DNA of 33,306 bases, taken from positions 1 through 33,306 of the forward strand of contig PLXK01000020.1 of assembly GCA_003151415.1 (NCBI GenBank), given 5' to 3'. Of this stretch, positions 8,038 to 15,371 are shown in pieces. This DNA comes from Bacteroidota bacterium. GTDB taxonomy: Bacteria > Bacteroidota > Bacteroidia > Palsa-965. Numbering within the stretch: position 1 is the stretch's first letter; every line of letters begins with the position of its first letter. Made by a program: the position numbers and the translations under genes. A model generated the notes under the pieces. The model had not been told where the DNA came from, searched no databases, and saw only the letters and a program-made list of their open reading frames with translations.

Positions 8038-9081
8038 ATGAACCGCAAGGCGCTTTACTGGCTCTGCAATTTCGGGGGCTGGTTTCTGTATGTTCTGCTT
8101 TACGCCGTTTTGAATATAAACCGCGGGCTGAGTTTCGAAAATGCGTGGCTTTGGTTCACGATCTTTTTCTTCGGATTGTTTCTTTCCCATCTTTACCGTT
8201 TTCTGATCGTTCGTTTCGACTGGCTTCGCCTGAATATGTCGCAGGCCATTCCCCGCCTGGTATTGACCAGCATTGTGCTCTCCGCGTTGCTGGGTTTTGT
8301 GACCATTCTGACCCAGGTAGGTTTGCTTTTCCTTTACCGCACAGTGCCCGATACGATTTCGATTTCGAAAGAAGTATACATTTCCACACTGCTCGGATAC
8401 CTGGTAATTTTCGTTCTCTGGACACTGATCTATTTTGCCTTTCATTATTTTCTGAATCATAAAAAAGCGGAAATCGAAAACCTGAAATGGCAGGCTTCAA
8501 TGACTGAAATCGAACTCAATAAACTCAAATCGCAACTCAACCCCCATTTTGTATTCAACAGCATGAACAGCATACGGGCTCTGGTGGATGAGGACCCCGC
8601 CAAAGCAAAAGAAGCCGTCACCCAGTTGGCCAATATTTTGCGTAATACGCTGATGATGGGGAGGAACAAACTTGTACCTTTCAATGACGAAATGAAGGTT
8701 GTGCGCGATTATTTAAGCCTGGAATCTATCCGGCTCGAAGAGCGCCTTCAGATCCGCATCGATGCTTCTCCCGAATGTTCGGCATTTGAAGTGCCTCCGC
8801 TGATGGTACAAACCCTGGTTGAAAATGGAATCAAACACGGTATAGCCAGACTTACACAGGGAGGGACTTTGCAGATCCGGGCATGGACCCTTGCCGATCA
8901 GATGCATCTGGAAATAAGAAACAGCGGACAGTACAAAGGAAACACCGATTCGGAAACCGGATTTGGAATCGCCAATACAATTCAACGTCTTGCACTTCTG
9001 TACAACGACAAGGCCCAATTCGCGATACGGAACGAAACAAATGAAACTGTAATTACACAACTCATCATCCCCAAACTATGA
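8038..9081 (+). CDS. LytS/YehU-type sensor histidine kinase (first pair)
   Basis: A 347-residue protein starting at ATG 8038; a TTG six codons upstream is less likely. Four hydrophobic segments occupy about residues 7-135, followed by a short coiled-coil linker (HKKAEIENLKWQASMTEIELNKLKSQ). The His_kinase domain has the phospho-acceptor in QLNPHFVFNSMNSI (His170), and the ATP-binding part has the N-box VENGIKHG and a glycine motif GFGIANT. This class autophosphorylates and passes phosphate to a LytTR-type regulator. Its stop overlaps the regulator's start (ATGA), so translational coupling is expected. The signal sensed cannot be read from the sequence. Confidence 0.93.
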   Translation: MNRKALYWLCNFGGWFLYVLLYAVLNINRGLSFENAWLWFTIFFFGLFLSHLYRFLIVRFDWLRLNMSQAIPRLVLTSIVLSALLGFVTILTQVGLLFLYRTVPDTISISKEVYISTLLGYLVIFVLWTLIYFAFHYFLNHKKAEIENLKWQASMTEIELNKLKSQLNPHFVFNSMNSIRALVDEDPAKAKEAVTQLANILRNTLMMGRNKLVPFNDEMKVVRDYLSLESIRLEERLQIRIDASPECSAFEVPPLMVQTLVENGIKHGIARLTQGGTLQIRAWTLADQMHLEIRNSGQYKGNTDSETGFGIANTIQRLALLYNDKAQFAIRNETNETVITQLIIPKL

Positions 9082-9812
9082 GAGCACTGATCATCGATGA
9101 CGAGCGCCTGGCTCGCCAGGAACTCAAATCCCTTCTTTCGCAATACCATGAGGTGGAAGTTGTCGGAGAATGCAGCAATGCCGAAAGCGCCATTGAAAAA
9201 CTGGCCGAGCTAAAGCCAGACCTGATTTTTCTGGACATTCAGATGCCCGGAAAGAACGGTTTTGAATTGCTGCAGGAATTGTCTCCAGTGCCCGAAGTTG
9301 TATTCGTAACCGCCTATGATGAATATGCCCTGAGAGCTTTTGAAGTCAATGCACTGGACTACCTGCTTAAGCCTGTACAGGAGGCCCGCCTTGCCGAAAC
9401 AATCCGCAAGATCAATGCCAGGGAAAAAAGGGAAGTCAGGGAAGAGCATGTTGCTGTCCTGGCTCCCATTGGCATACTGCATGAAGAGGATCAGGTGTTT
9501 GTAAAAGACGGAGAGAAATGCTGGTTTGTCAAACTGAAAGATGTTCGGCTGTTTGAGTCGGAAGGCAATTATGTCCGCATCTATTTCCAGACAAACCGCC
9601 CCCTTATTTTGCGTTCACTCAATTATCTGGACGACCGGCTGGATAATAAAGTCTTTTATCGCGCAAGCCGGAAACACATCATCAATCTGCGCTGGATCGA
9701 AAGTGTGGAAAACTGGTTCAATGGCGGACTGATGGTCAAACTCAAAGGCGGCGAACAGGTGGAAATTTCAAGACGACAGGCTTCCCGTCTGAAAGAAATG
9801 ATGAGTTTGTAA
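9078..9812 (+). CDS. LytTR family response regulator (first pair)
   Basis: A 244-residue protein. The receiver domain (1-~120) has the acidic pair DD (7-8), phospho-acceptor Asp53 in FLDIQMPG, the T in VFVTAYDEYALRAFE and Lys in DYLLKPV. The LytTR DNA-binding domain (~140-244) shows WFVKLKDVRLFESEGNYVRIYF and FYRASRKHIINLRWIESVE. LytTR proteins bind paired direct repeats upstream of targets. The gene overlaps the kinase gene by four bases and converges on the ACP phosphodiesterase-like gene with only three bases between the stops. Confidence 0.95.
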   Translation: MRALIIDDERLARQELKSLLSQYHEVEVVGECSNAESAIEKLAELKPDLIFLDIQMPGKNGFELLQELSPVPEVVFVTAYDEYALRAFEVNALDYLLKPVQEARLAETIRKINAREKREVREEHVAVLAPIGILHEEDQVFVKDGEKCWFVKLKDVRLFESEGNYVRIYFQTNRPLILRSLNYLDDRLDNKVFYRASRKHIINLRWIESVENWFNGGLMVKLKGGEQVEISRRQASRLKEMMSL

Positions 9813-9815
9813 GGA

Positions 9816-10406
9816 TTAGTCCCTGTAATCGCTAAGAAAGGCAGCAGACATATCCTTCAGCTGAGGGAAGAATTCCCGGAACTCCCTGTTGAATTCGCCA
9901 TAATATGCAATCAACTCTTCCGTGCAGGTTTGCATTCCCGAATCGAACCGGGCCCGCTGAGACATGCCCCGCATCACCTTTTCAACCCCTTCTGTTTTTG
10001 AATACAGAACCAAAGCGTCTTTCTGTATCATATAAGCGTAAAACTGTTTTGGCCTTTCCGGAAACAAATGAAAATTTCGTTGAAGAATCAAGTACGTTTC
10101 ATCTGCATAGTCCCGAAGAGAAACCGTTGAATAATCCGCCCATTGCGATGCCAGAAAATGGTCATAAAATACATCCACAATAACTCCCGAATATTTATGA
10201 TAACGGCCTCGCAACCGCTCTTTGCTTTGTTCAACGAGCGGGTGCTTGTCTGTAAAGGAATCAATGGCATGATGCAATGAAATTCCTTTTTGAATGCCTG
10301 GTGAAAAGCCGGCTCTCATTTTCGCCCTGACTGAATCGGCAATGAAATTACCGACCGTCACTTCGGGGTCGTTTCCACTGAGATAAAGATGCGCCAGAAA
10401 ATTCAT
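9816..10406 (-). CDS. Acyl carrier protein phosphodiesterase-like protein (AcpH/DUF479)
   Basis: A 196-residue cytoplasmic protein, the usual length for this family. It begins MNFLAHLYLSG, the hallmark start, and continues GNFIADSVRA, GISLHHAIDSFTDKHP and VIVDVFYDHFLASQW, which supply the His and Asp residues of the HD-like metal centre. In E. coli AcpH removes the 4'-phosphopantetheine arm from ACP; many Bacteroidota carry this gene, and its substrate there is not established. The N terminus faces the first CATGGAG repeat element. Confidence 0.88.
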   Translation of the reverse strand: MNFLAHLYLSGNDPEVTVGNFIADSVRAKMRAGFSPGIQKGISLHHAIDSFTDKHPLVEQSKERLRGRYHKYSGVIVDVFYDHFLASQWADYSTVSLRDYADETYLILQRNFHLFPERPKQFYAYMIQKDALVLYSKTEGVEKVMRGMSQRARFDSGMQTCTEELIAYYGEFNREFREFFPQLKDMSAAFLSDYRD

Positions 10407-10462
10407 ACCCGAAGATACTGTTTTAAAAAAGGCTGAAGAAATGGGTCACAACAACAACAATA

Positions 10463-10584
10463 ATTTTACCATAGAGACATGGAGATCATGGAGGCTCATG
10501 GAGAGTTCGCTGATGAAAAGAGCACCTCCTTATAATTGTTTCTCCATGTTTTTCTCCATGCCCACCATGCCTCCATGGTAAAAT
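10463..10584 (-). repeat. CATGGAG inverted-repeat element, copy 1
   Basis: A 122-bp imperfect inverted repeat. The left arm (10463-10505) and the reverse complement of the right arm (10541-10584) both begin ATTTTACCAT and carry tandem CATGGAG-type heptamers. Reverse-complemented, it aligns with copies 2 and 3: TTTACCATGGAG at the start, a CATGGAGAAACA junction before a ~30-base variable centre, and an ending followed by a TTGTTG-rich tail. It lies between the acpH-like gene and gldM. No open frame of its own. Confidence 0.85.
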
Positions 10585-10602
10585 AAAATGCTGGTAAGGA
10601 GT

Positions 10603-12204
10603 TTAGTTTACTCTTATTGTAATCGAATTCAGCTTCACAACTTTCCCGTCAGCACCAATGGCCTTGATGTTTTCGAATGTGAATTGATCTCCGCTTTTTG
10701 CTTTCCTGATTATTCTCTGCATGGCGTCATCAATCTTTGAACCCTGCTTGTGGTCTGTTTGCGCAATGACACCGGCACAACTGATGAAATCATATGACAC
10801 AACATGTGCCTTGGCATCGAATTCAAAATTGTCATAATGGCAATCGATGAACTGCTGGGCGGCAAGTGTTGCTTTTTTCATGGTTCCTCCTGAAGTCATC
10901 GTGCCAATCATGGGACTTGGAACCGGAAGGTCCTTCACTCTGAATTCGATTTGTCCCATGGCCCGGCGTTCTCCATTCTCCATCAAGGCTATAACCGTTA
11001 CCCGGGATAGCCCGGATTTGGGTCCTTTTACATCAAACTTCCCATTTCCCTTTTCAATGAGCTGTCCGTTGTCAATGCTGATGCTCAGCTTGTCGTTCGA
11101 TATGCCGGGAACAGATACCGAGATGGGATTCAGTAAGCCGGCATACAGGATATTCATCTTTTCTGCAGAAACCGTTAGTGCGGGCCGGGCCACGATATAC
11201 TCGCTTTCGTAGGGATATTCAAACAGCTTTCCTTTTGGAGTCAGCATCCGGATAACGCCTTTTACTTTTTTTATGCCTTCGGAAGAGGTCAGTGATGCAT
11301 AGCGTCCCATGCCTTTGGTGACCGGAACCGAGTCAACCTTTCCGACAAAGAGTTTCGTCAATGGATTGTAGTCGCCGGCAAGGACTTCTGTTTTCAGCGT
11401 TTTATTGAAAGCAGCAATAAAAACATCGGCTTTGTATTTTTCGCCCAGCAAAACGTAATTGCTTTCTGACACCACCTTGGCGGCCACCGTATCGGAAGGA
11501 ATGGTTTCCCCGCTGCTTCTGGCCAGCAAATGCTCCACAACTTCCGATTCCGCATTCTTTGTATCCGTTTCGAATTTCGAAAGTATGGTGATGGCGGCAG
11601 CAAGGGGAGTGTGGAAGAAATTATTTAGCTCCCAGTTTTTTGAGCTCTCGTCACCTGTCCGTAAAGGATTGCGGGTATCTATCGTGAAATGCACATTCTT
11701 CCGGTCTTGTTCATCCAGCAGCGACAGCATTTTTTGTTTGTAGTCATTCAGTTTTTCTTTGAGCTCCCGCCCGATGCCTTTTGATCCGTCTTCTTCAGCA
11801 CCCACCATGATCCGTGTGGGCGTATCGAAGTCATCGATGTTTTTGACACGACCCAGATGTACGGTGTCCTCTTCCTTGTGTTTAAATCCTTCCGTTTCCC
11901 TGATCAGTCTTCTTTTGATTTCAACCAGGTATGTGGCCATTTCTGCAGTGAGCTGTTTGGCCTCCTGGGCTTTTTTCCAATTCGGATACACCCGTTTGGG
12001 GTCATAGAGATTCAACTGATCAAACTCGGAATACAACTGCGAATTGTTGTGGGTGAAACTCTTCTGAGTCATTTCCAGACCTGTGTTCACCACAATAAAG
12101 GAGTTCAGAATCTCTTTCGAAACATTTAAAGCCATGAGCGCGGTTAAGACCAGATACATCATGCCAATCATTTTTTGCCTGGGAGGGAGTTTTGCGGAAG
12201 CCAT
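10603..12204 (-). CDS. gldM: GldM/PorM family gliding-motility and T9SS motor protein (orphan copy)
   Basis: A 533-residue protein; I start at the second Met (12204), giving MASAKLPPRQKMIGMMYLV, which matches GldM N termini. One transmembrane helix at ~13-33 (GMMYLVLTALMALNVSKEIL) anchors it in the inner membrane, and the rest is a periplasmic shaft of a helical domain and beta domains (GldM N- and C-terminal parts; PALTVSAEKMNILYAGLLNPISVSVPG is characteristic). GldL and GldM form the proton-driven motor of the T9SS. Unusually, gldK, gldL and gldN are not adjacent: the neighbours are an acpH-like gene and an unknown secreted protein. It is therefore probably a paralogue, or comes from a genome with a dispersed cluster. 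Confidence 0.93.
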   Translation of the reverse strand: MASAKLPPRQKMIGMMYLVLTALMALNVSKEILNSFIVVNTGLEMTQKSFTHNNSQLYSEFDQLNLYDPKRVYPNWKKAQEAKQLTAEMATYLVEIKRRLIRETEGFKHKEEDTVHLGRVKNIDDFDTPTRIMVGAEEDGSKGIGRELKEKLNDYKQKMLSLLDEQDRKNVHFTIDTRNPLRTGDESSKNWELNNFFHTPLAAAITILSKFETDTKNAESEVVEHLLARSSGETIPSDTVAAKVVSESNYVLLGEKYKADVFIAAFNKTLKTEVLAGDYNPLTKLFVGKVDSVPVTKGMGRYASLTSSEGIKKVKGVIRMLTPKGKLFEYPYESEYIVARPALTVSAEKMNILYAGLLNPISVSVPGISNDKLSISIDNGQLIEKGNGKFDVKGPKSGLSRVTVIALMENGERRAMGQIEFRVKDLPVPSPMIGTMTSGGTMKKATLAAQQFIDCHYDNFEFDAKAHVVSYDFISCAGVIAQTDHKQGSKIDDAMQRIIRKAKSGDQFTFENIKAIGADGKVVKLNSITIRVN

Positions 12205-12288
12205 GTGCATGAGGATTAAAGGTTTCTTTGCCTTGCAGTATACACCGGATGTATTCTGCTGTCTGGCCTCATAATGTTCTGCAATCAG

Positions 12289-12320
12289 AAAAGATACAGG
12301 GATTGTAAAATAAAGTTGAA
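12289..12320 (-). promoter_or_regulatory. Weak candidate promoter for gldM
   Basis: Minus strand TTCA (12317-12320), 20-bp gap, then TATCTTTT (12289-12296); each part is one mismatch from TTTG / TAnnTTTG. The rest of the 12205-12526 region holds repeat copy 2 and nothing else I can support. Confidence 0.3.
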
Positions 12321-12385
12321 CGGGATTGAATTAAGGGAGAGAACGGGTTAGTGTAATAGATAGACCATCGGAGCGTTAAACACCA

Positions 12386-12493
12386 TTTTTACCATGGAGA
12401 CATAGAGGGCATGGAGAAAAGCATGGAGAAACAACAAAGAGCACGCCTGTTTTTAGTGAACCCTCCATGTTCTCCATATCTCCATGGTGAATT
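12386..12493 (+). repeat. CATGGAG inverted-repeat element, copy 2
   Basis: About 108 bp. The left arm TTTTTACCATGGAGACATAG continues with GGCATGGAGAAAAGCATGGAG; the right arm is CCCTCCATGTTCTCCATATC then TCCATGGTGAATT. The arms are imperfect reverse complements around a ~35-base centre, and a TTGTTGTT tail follows. It has the same orientation as copy 3 and opposite to copy 1. It lies between the gldM start and the stop of the unknown secreted protein. Confidence 0.85.
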
Positions 12494-12526
12494 TGTTGTT
12501 CAAGGTCTAAAGGCTGGCCTTAGCCC

Positions 12527-13219
12527 TTATTTGATTGTCAACTCCAGATAAAAAGAAGCCGGGTTTTCTTCGGTTCCCGTTGCCTGCATAATAAGTTCCT
12601 TTTCGTTGAGCCAGTATGCTTCAAAAGGCATCCATGTTTCAGGGAGCAGATTGATGATTCGGAGAGGGGCTGAATTTCCATGTGTTTTATAAATGCAAAC
12701 ATTGATAAACATGCCACCCTCGCCATTTACATAACATGTGGCCATGTACTTGTTTTTTGGAGAAAAGTGAGGAAGGGCGTTTAGTGAATCAAGCCTTCCT
12801 GTCTTTTTGTTGACAAGAATGTATTCACCCCATTCATAATAGCTGGCTTCGATGAGGATACTGTTGATTGATTTATAATGTCCGGCATAGTTAAAATGCT
12901 TTTGGTCTTCGCTTTCGCTGTTGGCGCTGTCACTCCTGAAAGATCTTTTTATACCATTGGCGGAAACGAAAAAGAGCGAATCGTTGATGATGTGTACACT
13001 GGAAAGTGTATCTGTTAAAAGCTGGTTTACATACTTGCTTTTGGCCTGGTTAAACAGATCGGCAGTGGAGTATTTGAGCCGGTAGGTGCTTGTGTCTTTC
13101 AGGATTCTTGAGGTGTCTTTTTCGAGACTCTGACTTTGTATATTCAACGCTGAATTTGAAGCAGAGGAGAGATTCGGGTATATGAAAGCAAGCAGGAATA
13201 ATTGGAGCAGGTGTTTCAT
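12527..13219 (-). CDS. Secreted protein of unknown function
   Basis: A 230-residue protein with a signal peptide (MKHLLQLFLLAFIYPNLSSAS). The mature part has a Ser/Thr- and charge-rich region (~25-110), then a beta-rich domain with Y-Y-E-W-G-E-Y-I-L-V-N-K-K-T-G, reminiscent of a single propeller blade (the KTGRLDSLNALPHFSPKNKYMATC segment resembles WD40/TolB-like blades). No catalytic motif is recognised. It is bracketed by repeat copies 2 and 3 in the same orientation. Composition is more AT-rich than gldM. Real gene likely; function unknown. Confidence 0.7.
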   Translation of the reverse strand: MKHLLQLFLLAFIYPNLSSASNSALNIQSQSLEKDTSRILKDTSTYRLKYSTADLFNQAKSKYVNQLLTDTLSSVHIINDSLFFVSANGIKRSFRSDSANSESEDQKHFNYAGHYKSINSILIEASYYEWGEYILVNKKTGRLDSLNALPHFSPKNKYMATCYVNGEGGMFINVCIYKTHGNSAPLRIINLLPETWMPFEAYWLNEKELIMQATGTEENPASFYLELTIK

Positions 13220-13289
13220 ATTGTTAATTAGTCTTTTGAATAAATGAGTCCAATATCAATATAGTGACAAGAATCTTCGCAGATATATT

Positions 13290-13394
13290 CTTTACCACGG
13301 AGGCATGGAGAAAGGCATGGAGAAACAGCAGCAAAATTATATTTCTAGAATACCCTCCATGAGCCCCTATGCTCTCCATGTCTCTAAGATAAAT
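13290..13394 (+). repeat. CATGGAG inverted-repeat element, copy 3
   Basis: About 105 bp. The left arm TTTACCACGGAGGCATGGAG continues AAAGGCATGGAGAAACAGCA; the right arm is CCCTCCATGAGCCCCTATGC then TCTCCATGTCTCTAAGATAA. An AAATTTGTTGTTTA tail follows, nearly the same as after copy 2. It fills most of the gap between the unknown secreted protein and the AT-rich membrane protein. Confidence 0.82.
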
Positions 13395-13469
13395 TTGTTG
13401 TTTATGACTCATGGATAGAGCAGTGTAATTTCAATGCTAGATTAGTGAAATCCGCATTGTTGAGTTTGT

Positions 13470-14051
13470 TTATTCAACTATGTGGTCATGTTTAAGTTTG
13501 TATCCAACGACTGATACAACTATACCCATGCTTAAGAGATTCAGTAAAAGGAATACGAAGGAATAAGGGAGATGATATATTTTAGATACAATAAATAGCA
13601 ATTGAGTGGTTGGAAACAAAAGAATAATGAAATTAAACCGGAGCTTGGATTTTACTTTCGCTGCATTAAGGAGCAACAGTGCAAGCATTATAGATAAAGA
13701 TCCGACAAAAGAAATTGTCCCATATGGCCAGTGTTGAAGTGCAAAAAGGTATCCGATTAAGGTTATGAAGGATAATACAATATTGATGTAGCCAATTGGT
13801 TTACTGGAACGGTTTGTTTCGTACCAGATGATGAAAAGAGCAATCAGGTTTTTGAGTGTTTGATTACTGGGAAAATAGAAATTGGGAAATATGTAAAGAA
13901 TGCTTGTCAAATCATATATGATCAATCCTGATAACGTGATTAACAGAACTACGTGATATGACCTGGCATTCATTTGTACGATCAATTGATTTAAATAGGG
14001 TAGTAGAGCCTGTAAAATGAGCAAAATTTTATAGCCGTCTTTCTTCAACAT
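13470..14051 (-). CDS. Polytopic membrane protein of unknown function
   Basis: A 193-residue very hydrophobic protein with about six predicted membrane helices and a basic/His C-terminal tail (KLKHDHIVE). The segment IGYLFALQHWPYG resembles the G-x-L-F-x-x-x-H-W-P-x-G motif found in GldL and many small Bacteroidota membrane proteins, but overall length and helix number differ from GldL. The gene is AT-rich relative to its neighbours. It lies 24 bp downstream of the HlyD-type gene on the same strand and could be the last gene of the exporter operon. Its role, such as immunity or export accessory, would be a guess. Confidence 0.7.
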   Translation of the reverse strand: MLKKDGYKILLILQALLPYLNQLIVQMNARSYHVVLLITLSGLIIYDLTSILYIFPNFYFPSNQTLKNLIALFIIWYETNRSSKPIGYINIVLSFITLIGYLFALQHWPYGTISFVGSLSIMLALLLLNAAKVKSKLRFNFIILLFPTTQLLFIVSKIYHLPYSFVFLLLNLLSMGIVVSVVGYKLKHDHIVE

Positions 14052-14075
14052 CTCAATACCTCAACACTCCAGTAC

Positions 14076-15371
14076 TTATTTCACGAGCTTCCGGAACTGA
14101 TAAAACACCCGGCTCATCACACTAAGCTCTTCGGTAATGATTTCGGCAGAGCCTTGCATTTCTTCTTTGTATTCGAGCTCTTTGTGGAAAGAAGTCTTGA
14201 GTTTGTTAGGCAAAACAACTTCGATGGCGTAATTGTTGTCTTTGGGAAGTATAGAAATGGATTTGACATAACCCTGAAGCATTCCGAATTCCTGATAGGG
14301 GTAATTGTTCAGTTTGATGTTCACGCGCTGGTTGACTTTGAGCTTGCCGGAGTTTTGTACAGGCAACACGAGTTTGGCAATCATTTCCTGTTTCTTGATG
14401 GGCACAATGCTCATGACTTCATCGCCTGTCTTGATGTTCTGGTTGATGGTCCAGTAATTAAAAAGAGAAATTTTGCCGTCTATCGGCGCTTTGATCAGAT
14501 AGGTTTGTTCCCAGGTATCCATGGCCGATTTGAGAGTCTGCATCGACTGGCTCAGGCTCTCGCTGTATTTTTCCTTGTCCTGGTATTCCTGCATTTGCAA
14601 TTGCAGTTTGTTTTTTTCGAGGTTGTCGAGGGTGATTTTGTTGTTGAGGTTATTGATTTTTACATTTTCATAATTCTGTTTTGCACTCAGGTATTCGCGG
14701 TTTTTGTCGTCGTGTTCCTTCGATGAAATCGCCCCTTCCTGGAAGAGTGTGGCATAGCGGATGTAATCGCGTTCGGCGATGTCAAAAATCTTTTTGCAGT
14801 TTTCTTCCTGGGCCTGGTATTTGACAAAAAGCATTTTGTAGGTGCCCAGTTCGCGGTCGATGATTTCAATTTCCTTTTCCTGCGGGTTCACCTCCTGAAA
14901 GATCTTGTAATCGTTGCAAGATTTCAGAAACTGAAGAAACACGGAAGTGAGGTCTCCCATCTGCAGCGAGTCAAAGGCAAGCATGTGGGGGAGCGGTTTT
15001 TTGATCTTCAGGTCGGTCTGAAAAGAATCGAGCAGGGTAGAGACAAAGGCCACATGGCGGTAATTGCCTGTGTTCTCGATGACGAGAAGCACATCGTTTT
15101 CCTTGACAAGCTGATCATTTTTAATCAGTATGGCAGAAACCTTTCCATTTGTTTTTGCAATCAACCGGGCAGGCGGGTTCAGTGTTGTGACCACGGTTTC
15201 GGCAATGAGTTTGTCGGGGTATTTGATCAGGCACGAGAGGACGAGCGCGGCAACCATGGCCGAGAAAATGACCGTGATACCCCAGCGCATGATCCAGCTG
15301 GGAACTGCGGTAAGTAATTCGTTCACCTCTTCGGTTTTCAACTGTATGTCATCTTCCTGTACTTCGCTCAT
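14076..15371 (-). CDS. HlyD-family membrane fusion protein of a peptide ABC exporter
   Basis: A 431-residue adaptor. A short cytoplasmic N terminus is followed by one membrane helix (~30-50), then a lipoyl-like half (ARLIAKTNGKVSAILIKNDQLVKENDVLLVIEN, ~67-100), a long coiled-coil (~160-285), the second lipoyl half (LIKAPIDGKISLFNYWTINQNIKTGDEVMSI) and a beta-barrel domain (~325-400). It links an inner-membrane ABC exporter to an outer-membrane channel. It starts within the stop codon of the ABC gene (the two share one base), so the pair is translationally coupled. No TolC-like gene is present in the window. Confidence 0.92.
   Translation of the reverse strand: MSEVQEDDIQLKTEEVNELLTAVPSWIMRWGITVIFSAMVAALVLSCLIKYPDKLIAETVVTTLNPPARLIAKTNGKVSAILIKNDQLVKENDVLLVIENTGNYRHVAFVSTLLDSFQTDLKIKKPLPHMLAFDSLQMGDLTSVFLQFLKSCNDYKIFQEVNPQEKEIEIIDRELGTYKMLFVKYQAQEENCKKIFDIAERDYIRYATLFQEGAISSKEHDDKNREYLSAKQNYENVKINNLNNKITLDNLEKNKLQLQMQEYQDKEKYSESLSQSMQTLKSAMDTWEQTYLIKAPIDGKISLFNYWTINQNIKTGDEVMSIVPIKKQEMIAKLVLPVQNSGKLKVNQRVNIKLNNYPYQEFGMLQGYVKSISILPKDNNYAIEVVLPNKLKTSFHKELEYKEEMQGSAEIITEELSVMSRVFYQFRKLVK

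Noticed and set aside
10463-13394. The three CATGGAG elements as a CRISPR array or integron attC sites.
   Set aside because: They are ~110-bp inverted repeats separated by genes with irregular distances, lacking constant-length spacers, cas genes or an integrase.
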